A stretch of DNA of 64,000 bases from Prorocentrum cordatum (taxonomy: Eukaryota; Sar; Dinophyceae; Prorocentrales; Prorocentraceae), in the NCBI GenBank assembly GCA_963575745.1, contig CAUYUJ010002756.1, positions 18,501 to 82,500 of the forward strand, written 5' to 3'. Made by a program: the position numbers and the translations under genes. Of the stretch, positions 21,931 through 64,000 are shown piece after piece. Numbering within the stretch: position 1 is the first letter of the stretch; each line of letters begins with the position of its first letter. The notes under the pieces are model-generated. The model was not told where the DNA came from, ran no database searches, and saw nothing but the letters and a program-made list of their open reading frames with translations.

Positions 21931-22090
21931 TTAAGTCGGGCCTGTCCCTCTACAGGGGGAATATTCAAAAATAGTCAACAAAATAGTATGGGGTCGATTT
22001 TTGGGGTATTCTTTGACCATTTGGGAGTATTTTTGGGGTATTTTTAAATTTCGTCCAAAATCCCCCTGTCGGGGGACAGGCCCGACTTAA
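21931..22090. mobile_element. MITE of the TTAAGTCGGGCC family, copy 2
   Basis: Ends TTAAGTCGGGCCTGTCCCTC and GGGGGACAGGCCCGACTTAA are inverted repeats. Flanked by a perfect 8-bp duplication CGATTGCA (21923-21930 and 22091-22098). The interior is AT-rich and non-coding. Confidence 0.95.
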
Positions 22091-22098
22091 CGATTGCA

Positions 22099-23630
22099 AC
22101 GGGTGTGGTTACGCCGGGGTGTGGTCTGCGATCGGCGCCGTTGGGGCTTACAGTCAAGATTCGGCTACACGTAAGGGTGAGCCTTCGCCAGAATGACCTT
22201 TTGGTGCGGGCCCATTGGGGTCCCCCGATCGCCGAGCGCGATGCGATCGCAGAGCGCGATGCGATCGCAGCGTCTTGCACGCTTGAGTGTTGGTCCCCCC
22301 GCGGCCCCCAAAGAGCCGCGCACCAAAGGTCACTCTTACCCAGGGCCACTCCTGCGTGTAGCCCCGAAAGACGCTGCAATCAGGACCGGTTGGGGATCAC
22401 CCCCTCAACGGAGACTCTAGTGGGTAACCCCCCGAGGTTGGGCGTCGCCGTTTCCCATGTTCTCGGGGAGCGCACTAAGTCTTCGCAGGATCTTTCGTCG
22501 CCGTTTTTCTTCCGGGGTTTCTCGGCGTTCTTTGGGGCGCGTGATGCGGACCGCGGCTTGCTCGCGGGCCTCCTTGGGGCGCGTGACCCCATGGGGGGCG
22601 CCATCGAAGGCCCTAGTGTCAGGGTTCAAATATGTCCCCGGGCAAATCTGGGCACACGCACACACACAAATCACACAAATCATACGGTTCGTGGCCTCAC
22701 AGGGAGCTTCACCGAAATCCTCACTAGAAGGGCTCACATGCGTCCCAGGTCCAGTTTTGGCACACCCCTCACACGGCGCGTGGCTTCATAGGGAGATTCA
22801 GGGAGTTTCACCGAAGGCCCTTGTGGCAGGGTTCGCATGCGCCCCAGTAAGTGTTTTGGCGTGTCGTCGTCGCTGTTTTCTTCTAAGAGGTTCACCGAAG
22901 ATTTGCGTTTCGTTCGCCGTTTTTTTGTTGGGGGGTGGGTTCTTGTGGGGCGAGTCATGTCGCAGTTTCTCGGTGACACTCGGCAAGCGCGCAGGAATTG
23001 AATTTTCTTCGCTGGTCTCTCTGAGTGGTTGGGTTAGAAAAGGATAAAGGGGAGTGATGTTTGGGGTTCGGAAGGGGCTCGCTGTTCCTCTCAGCTGGTT
23101 CGGTGGTTGTTGCTCTAGCCCCCGTGCACCCAGGCGCTGTTGGCGCCAGAAAGGGGCTTCGTTCCTGATGTGACGTTCCTTATTCCAGCAGCCCCTCTGT
23201 AGGAGCCACCACGTTGCGCCAGAGGTTTGATGAGACCTCGTCGGGGCGTGGCGGAGGTCCCTGCGGAGGTTCTCGCCCGTCCCCCCAGGCGCGGGTTGCA
23301 AATCACACCCTTTGCAAACCACAGTCTTCGGAGTCGCCGGCTAAGGTGGAATGCTACAGCTCTGATTCCAGACATTCGATGTCGCGATGTTTCAGCAGTG
23401 GCGGCTTCTGGAGGCCTGTTTCGGCGGCCTCTAGAAGCCCGCTTGGGGGATGAAAAGGCGAAGAACAAGTCGTGGAATGTTTAGGATCCGCTGCCGCTTT
23501 CCTGATAACGTGCAGGGGCCATCTGCAGACTCTCAGCGTCTCAGAAGCGAACTCTGCACGTTTCACTTGGCCGATGGATGATATGGTGAGAAGTGGTGCT
23601 TGGATTGATTCTCTGCCCGGGTGCCATCAG
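22099..23630. other. Region 5' of the first recognised uL3 exon
   Basis: Contains three units of the 90-bp tandem family (about 22585-22860). N-terminal exon(s) of the uL3 gene, including a mitochondrial targeting sequence, are expected upstream of 23631 but could not be identified. Confidence 0.45.
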
Positions 23631-58587
<34,957 letters not shown>

Positions 58588-58594
<7 letters not shown>

Positions 58595-58621
58595 GAGGAG
58601 GAGGAGGAGGAGGAGGAGGAG

Positions 58622-58653
<32 letters not shown>

Positions 58654-58860
58654 GGAGGAAGAGGAGGAGGAGGAGGCGGAGGAGGCGGAGGAGGAAAGCG
58701 AGAGAGGGAGAGGAATGGTGGTGGAGGGTGGGTGGGAATGGAGGGGAGAATAGAAGAGGGAAGACCGAGGAGGGAAGAGGAGGGGGAGGAGGAGGAGGAG
58801 GAGGAGGAGGAGGAGGAGGAGGAGGAGGAGGAGAAGAAGGAGGAGGAGTTAGTTGGAGGA
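58588..58860 (+). repeat. GGA/GAGG triplet tract
   Basis: Two blocks of GGA triplets (58592-58695 and 58785-58855) separated by purine-rich sequence. Confidence 0.95.
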
Positions 58861-59980
58861 GGTACGTGCGTGGAGCTAAGGCAGCACCAGCACCAGGAGC
58901 AGCGGCAGAGGGGCGCAGGCGAAGGAGCAGGGCAGGAGTGCCAGCAGGAGCAGCGAAGCACCAGCAGAAGTAGGAGGGGGAGGCTCGACGAGGCGACTGG
59001 TAACGATCACGAATTGGCGACATCGGCGGGGGAGGGATGGTCAGATGGGGAATAACCGACGACTGTGATAAGATAGGTGATGCGGAGGCCAGGGATCAGG
59101 CAGAGCATGAGTAAGAGGAGGGGCGAAGGTGGCGGCGATGGAAACGGGTAAAGGGAGGGGCGGATCAAAGGAAGTGCTACTGGATCGCGAAAAAGAGGAG
59201 CAGCACCAGGTGGCGCAGGAGGATGAGCAGCAGCAGGCAAAGTGATAGCAGGAGCAGGAACAGGAGCAGGAGTAATGAACGGCAGCGGTGGCAGGAGGAG
59301 GAGTAGGAGGATGAGCCCAATACCCTAGAGGGAAATATTGTCAGTGACCAGCGGAAGCAGGAGGATATGAGGGAGAGGGAGGAAGGGCGTGGAAGAGATG
59401 TTGTCTCTCTCTCTCTCTCTCTCCTTCTCTTCCCTCTCCTCTCCCTCTCTCTCTCTCTCTTTCCCTCTTTCTTTCTCTCTCTCTCACTCTCTCTCTCCTC
59501 CCCGTCCCTCCCTCTCTCTTTCTCCTCCCTCTCGCTGACTCTCTCTATCTCTCGCGCGCGCGTGTGCCGAGCTCGCTCTTTTGGAGGTTGGCTCAGGGCG
59601 GCGCGCTTTTGAAATTGTTAGGCCTCGCCTTCTTCCTCCTCCTGCTCATTCTGCTCCTAATCCTTCTCATCTTCACCACAAGTTTCATCATCGTCTCATC
59701 ATCCTCGTCATCGTGCTCCTTCTCCGACCCACTCTCCGTTAGCTCGTTCTCTTCCTCATTCGCATCAGCGTCTTCTTTCTCATGCTGCGTGCTTCTACTG
59801 TTTCCCTCATGCCGTTTTCCTCCTTTTCTTCCTCATCCTCTTCCTCGAGCTTCTTCCCTGTGATGTGATCCTGCCACTGATGATGCCGTTCCTCCTCTTC
59901 CTCCTTTTCATCCTCCTCCTCTTCGTCCTCCTCCTCTTCCTCCTCCTCCCTCCTCCTCCTCTTCCTCGTCGGTCGACCAG
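58861..59980. other. Unassigned purine- then pyrimidine-rich region
   Basis: GCAGGAGCAG units (58880-59290), a (TC)n tract (about 59403-59560) and CCT-rich sequence (59630-59965). No gene. Confidence 0.6.
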
Positions 59981-60371
59981 TTCGGAGCGGCCCAAGCCTC
60001 CATCGAGGCCAATATGTCGGCGTCCCTGTCGACGATGGGCACGACCAGCATCCAGTCCATGCGGGGCTCGCTAGAGGCGGGCATCATCCAGTCAATGCAG
60101 TCACACTTGGTACCAGTACTTCCCACCGCGAGCAGTCCATGCTCGAAAGAGGAGCAACAGCATCACAGGGAATCTGGCAAAGAGGCGGAGGACACTCTTT
60201 CCGAGTCGAAGGTCCCCGCCTTCGCGCTGCAGCAGCTCGCGGAGTGGCATCGCCCGCCCGAGTTCGCGGTCTTCTCTCGTGCGGCCCGACGTCGACCTTC
60301 GCGAGGGCCGAGCTCAAGACCGCCTTCGCGCTGTGGTTCCGCGACGCTGGAGACGACATCGCCTGCCTCTC
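59981..60371 (+). other. Unassigned coding-like stretch
   Basis: After a plausible acceptor (GTCGACCAG|TTCGG) one frame reads FGAAQASIEANMSASLSTMG, then TSIQSMRGSLEAGIIQSMQS and ALQQLAEWHRPPEFAVFSRA. Near 60290 the protein-like signal moves to another frame (ARAELKTAFALWFRDAGDDI). The signal ends at the start of the 195-bp repeat. No family recognised; possibly a decayed exon or the 5' part of the retrotransposon that follows. Confidence 0.4.
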
Positions 60372-60567
60372 GTCGGGGGCGGCAAAGAGGGGGGGGATGA
60401 CTAGGGGGGGGGGGATATCATGGCGGGGGCCATGATATTTCCCCAGATCTCCTGGCGCCTCTTCGTATTTCATTACGTCCCTGGCCCCCCCCGCTGGGCC
60501 GCGCACATGCCGCCGGTCATGATTTGCACCCCCCCCTCTTGGACACCCCCCTCTTGGCCGCTCCCGA
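60372..60567 (+). repeat. Dispersed 195-bp repeat, copy 2
   Basis: Same order and orientation as 6929-7122, from TCGGGGGCGGCA to GGCCGCTCCCGA, including ATGATTTGCACCCCCCCCTC-like sequence. Confidence 0.9.
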
Positions 60568-60603
60568 TCTCGGCCACAAAGCACACCTGAACACGTCTTC
60601 AAG

Positions 60604-62480
60604 GCCCCGATGTACGCCGCGACGCTAGGCACCTTGATGGGCGCCCTGGACTTGGTTATCCCCCCCGAACAGTGTCTCTCGGGCACAAAGCGCACGAGGA
60701 GGGTGGCAGCCCTGCCCACCTGGGGCGCGCTCTCCAAGCCCTCCCCGGGCGCGGAGATTGGCACCCACGAAGCGCTCGAGTCGCGGAAGCGCACCGTGCG
60801 TAGCTTTGCGCCAACGGCGTGGCGTTGGGACCGCTTGATCGCCCCGCGCTTGATTCGCAGCGCGGAACTGGGGCAATCGCCACCTCGAGGTGGTCGGAGA
60901 TGGCGCCGGGAGAACTCCCTCTTAAGGTCCCTCGAGGGGTTTTCTGAAACCACATTTCCTGCCCTTGCATCGTCCGCCACCGTCCGCCGCGTCGACGCGG
61001 CCAGCCCCGAGAACGGTTATCGTGACCTCAGCCGGCGACAGCGCGGGCGCCAGGTCCGGCAGGCCGCCTGGGGGGCCGAGCAGAACGAGAGCCCCGAGCA
61101 TGCTGACGTGCTACAGCGCGAGGAGGCGACGGCACGGTGGCGCGCAGCCCTGCGAGCCCCCTTCCGTCAGCGCCTCCTCTTGCACGGTCTGCAGGTCCAC
61201 TCCGTAGGTCCCGACGGCCCCGTCATCCGGCAACCTGTGGCGACGTCGTCGACGCCCTCGCGAAGCATTGCGCCCCCGTCTCCTTGGCCCCAGCGGCCGA
61301 CGCAGCTGCCGTCGAGTTCCTCGGCGGCGCGGTGCCCGACATGCCGCCCGCGGACCTCGCGATCGCCAGCCTGGAGCAGCTCCGCACCGCTCTTCGCCGG
61401 GCGAGGCGGCCTGCGCCAGGGCCTGACAGGCTAGTTGTGGAGGCGTGGCTCCCGTGCCCCCGCGCAATGGGTAACATCTGCCCGGTGATGCCGAAGCTGT
61501 TTGGGGGCACCATCGCGGCGCCTGGCCTGAATGGCAGCGACGTCGCCTTCCCGCCGGAGGGCTCGCCCGAGGAGGGCCGCGGCGACCTCGTGGACTGCGT
61601 CCGCCAGCCGCAGCAGAGCAGGCCGCTGAGCCCCAGTAGCCAAGGCTTGAGAGCCATCGCCTCAGCCATCAACTTGAATCTCAGGCGCGCGGCCGAGTCG
61701 GCCACCGACGAGGCGCAGCAAGGCTTCGTCCCGGGGAGGAACTTCACCAAGCACATCCTTCTCATGGACACAGGGCGTAGAATCACTTCGATGGACCCCG
61801 AAGCCGCGGAGAACCATCCAGTATTTACCAGCTTCGATGTCACATCGGCTTTCGCGAGCCTAGACAGGACATACCTGAGCAAAGTTCTTGAGCGTTTCAA
61901 ACTCCCTCTCGCATAAAGGTGTACCATAGCTAGACTGTGCCCCCACGTGGTGGGCTATGCCAGAGTAGGAGGCAAAGTGTGAGTGAGATCCCCATCCTCT
62001 CGGGCGTGGCCCAGGGGTGCCCTCTCAGTTGCACTTTGTGGGCGCTTGGACTCGATCCCTTCTTCCGCTTCCTCTCTCTGGGGCTCCGCGCTCGCCAGTT
62101 TGGTCTTCTCGGAGCCTGCGCGAGTGACACTTGCACGGTCTTTCGCGCCTCGATGGCGATCCGAGTCATTGCTCCCCATGTTCTCAAGCGGCAGAAAGTT
62201 GCGGCGGTCCTGCAGGCCGTCAAGTGTGTGATCGTTCCCTTCTGGACTGGCCTTACAGATGTGGTCAAATCTGCGGCCCAGGCTGTGCTCTTCCTGTGAC
62301 TCCCAGTTGGCTTCAATTCCTGATCGCCCCGAAAGCTAAATCTCTCGAAACCTTCCTGGGCCCAGGGGTGACCCTCGACTGAATGGGCTTTCCTGTTTCA
62401 GAAGTGGTGCAGTAGGTGCATTGAGCTCAGTGGTCTTTCCTCGTCCGCCGACGTCGCTGCCAGATTACACAGCTTTTCTC
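60604..62480 (+). pseudogene. Decayed non-LTR retrotransposon reverse transcriptase
   Basis: Reverse transcriptase blocks occur in order but in shifting frames. Linker about 60610-61190. APGPDRLVVEAWLPCP (about 61405). Fingers/palm RPLSPSSQGLRAIASAINLN and QQGFVPGRNFTKHILLMD (61620-61770). Motif A FTSFDVTSAFASLDR (about 61830). Stop and frameshift near 61916. Motif B SGVAQGCPLSCTLWALGLDP (about 61995). Motif C region GACASDTCTVFR (about 62120), where the family has ADD. Thumb VIAPHVLKRQKVAAVLQAV and FLGPGVTLD, then a stop and WAFLFQKWCSRCIELSGL-like sequence to about 62480. The lost catalytic Asp and several frameshifts show it is inactive. Elements of this class could have supplied the machinery for the SL retrocopies; that link is inference. 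Confidence 0.88.
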
Positions 62481-62534
62481 CTCCTCGTCCTCCTCATCCG
62501 CCTCCGTATCCGCAACCGCATCCGCATCCGTATC

Positions 62535-62955
62535 CGTATCCTCCTCCTCCTCCTCCTCCTCCTCCTCCTCCTCCTCCTCCTCCTCTTCCTCCCTCCCTCC
62601 CTTTTTCCCTCCACCCCTTCCTCTCTCCCTCTCTTCTTCCTCCCTCTCCCCTCCCTCCCTCCCCCTCACCTCCGTCGCTCCCTCCCTCCCTCCCTCCCCC
62701 CCTCCCTCCCTCCCTCCCTCCTCCTCCTCCTCCTCCTCCTCCTCCCCTCCTCCTCCTCCTCCTCCTCCTCCTCCTCCTCCTCCTCCTCCTCCTCCTCCCG
62801 CTGCTCTTCCTCCTCCTCCGCCTCCTCCTCATCCTCATCCTCATCCTCTTTCTCCTCACCTTCCTTCTCCTTCTCTTCCTTCTCTTCCGTCTCTTCCCCG
62901 GCCTCCTCCAACTCCTCTTCTTTCTTCCTCCTCCTATTCTTCCTCCTCCTCCTCC
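62535..62955 (+). repeat. CCT/CCCT/CTT pyrimidine tract
   Basis: CCT triplets with CCCTCCCT and CTTCTC blocks, running directly into the SL relic at 62957. Confidence 0.96.
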
Positions 62956-62956
62956 C

Positions 62957-62979
62957 TCCGTAGCCAATTTTGGCGCAGG
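62957..62979 (+). other. Degenerate genomic spliced-leader relic
   Basis: CCGTAGCCAATTTTGGCGCA differs from the SL by one inserted A and T-to-G, followed by GG instead of AG. Position directly after a pyrimidine tract resembles the relic at 46101. Confidence 0.75.
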
Positions 62980-63890
62980 CGGCACCGACAGTATTGTCTC
63001 TCCGTGTTTCCCACCTTCTCGCAGCCAGAGCTTGCGCGATGGCCCCGGCGGAACCGCATCTGCTGCGTTTCGTTTTGCACAACCGGGTGATGCGGATGCT
63101 CGCCTCCAGGCCTAGCGCAAGCTGCGAGGCTCGCCCGCCGGCATGGCATCTTCGGCGCCGCAACCACCAAGAACTTCGTGCAGCTTGACCACACGTACTA
63201 CAGCTGTATTAGGCACCTGGAGGCCATCTCATTGGAGGTGCTACAGCAAGGTTTCCAAGGAGGCTTATTCCAACATCAACGAGTTGAGCCTTGCTTCGGC
63301 AACGTCCGGCATCAGCGACTGCCAGACCATCGACGAGGGAGGCGAACACGACGACAGCGACCAGGACAGCTTCAACCACCAGATCGGCCTCAAACCCATT
63401 GACAATCCGGCCACTGTCTACATTTGGGAATAGCTTAACCACGTGGGCGCGCAAGCGGGCTTCAGCGTGGCAGCGCGTGCCGCTATCGTTGGCGAGGTTG
63501 GCCTCGTCTCGTGTGTCCCCCAGGCTGCTGAAGCTGCTGTACTCGCTGAGCTCCAGCAGAGTGCGAAGACCATCGCCGACAGCTTCGTGGGGCCCCACCA
63601 GCTATGATGCCGACGATTCCTGCGAGCAGTGTGCCGTCGCCGAGCAGCAGATTGTCGACTTTTGCCCCGACTACGCCTTCGAGCTCGATGGCGGTCCGTG
63701 ACAGACGTGGCTCAATCATGCCAAGGTCGAGATCGGCTTGTTGCGCTTCGCGGCGGACGAAGAGATGTGCCAGATGCAGCTCCACAGTGGCGAATTCTGG
63801 AGTTATCGACATCTGCTCCGCAGCATTGACGACGATGGCAGCAACGATGTCAGAAGGATTCGGAAGACCAGCCCTTTAGACTTGAGCGTC
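62980..63890 (+). pseudogene. Broken coding-like sequence downstream of an SL relic
   Basis: Protein-like segments lie in different plus-strand frames: AATTKNFVQLDHTYYSCIRH and LEAISLEVLQQG (63155-63250); NELSLASATSGISDCQTIDE (63275-63340), continuing to PATVYIWE; then AGFSVAARAAIVGEVGLVSC and LAELQQSAKTIADSFVGPHQ (63445-63600). Frame changes mean it is a decayed retrocopy, or several exons. Long minus-strand frames over the same stretch are read as shadows because the SL is on the plus strand, but this is not proven. No family recognised. The window ends with AATGTTTGTAGAAGTG-type duplicated sequence. Confidence 0.5.
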
Positions 63891-64000
63891 GATTTGAGCG
63901 CGGGGTGAGTGTGCGGTATGCTTTGTTGTCATTCCAGCCGAATGCAGTTGCAATCAGACAATGTTTGTAGAAGTGCTCAGACAATATGTTTGTAGAAGTG

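Noticed and set aside
21919-22102. Reading the TTAA ends of the MITE family as piggyBac-type TTAA target duplications
   Set aside because: All four copies have an additional 8-bp duplication outside TTAA, so TTAA is internal to the element.

Overview
This window is nuclear DNA of a dinoflagellate. Three independent signs support this. (1) Copies of the dinoflagellate spliced-leader (SL) sequence are embedded in the genomic DNA at 8653, 46101 and 62957. (2) The recognisable genes have introns that mostly start with GC or GA instead of GT and that end in AG followed by G. (3) Coding sequence is sparse and lies in a very large mass of simple, tandem and dispersed repeats. I cannot name the species.

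Layout. 1-8.6 kb: GC-rich sequence and CCT tracts, no recognisable gene. 8.65-10.7 kb: an SL relic followed by an intronless reading frame with a GIY-YIG-like domain and many NUMOD3 repeats, with a frameshifted tail. 12.17-18.84 kb (+): a zinc carboxypeptidase of the cytosolic carboxypeptidase (M14, tubulin deglutamylase) family in at least three exons, with all zinc ligands and the catalytic Glu visible. 18.9-23.6 kb: a 460-bp CCT tract and dispersed repeats. 23.63-58.6 kb (+): the mitochondrial ribosomal protein uL3 gene in at least eight, probably nine, short exons whose phases all join. Its introns reach 17.3 kb and hold most of the repeat families. Inside the largest intron lies a complete processed retrocopy (46.1-47.6 kb) with SL plus relict SL at its 5' end, a 434-aa reading frame, an A9 tail and a perfect 14-bp target-site duplication. 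60.6-62.5 kb: a decayed non-LTR retrotransposon reverse transcriptase. 62.96-63.9 kb: another SL relic followed by a broken coding-like stretch.

Mobile and repeated DNA dominates. There is a MITE family with four copies, each flanked by 8-bp target duplications; a fold-back family built of GAGAAGGCC modules (five copies); arrays of degenerate CTTGGGGCC units; a tandem family of about 90 bp at three loci; a 0.6-kb dispersed repeat; a large inverted repeat at 44.6-45.3 kb; and a 195-bp segment duplicated between 6.9 kb and 60.4 kb.

The two conserved genes are unrelated housekeeping functions (microtubule modification and mitochondrial translation). The genes do not form an operon-like system. 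The common theme is gene structure shaped by retroposition and intron expansion. Functional calls come from motif recognition by eye; no database search was run.
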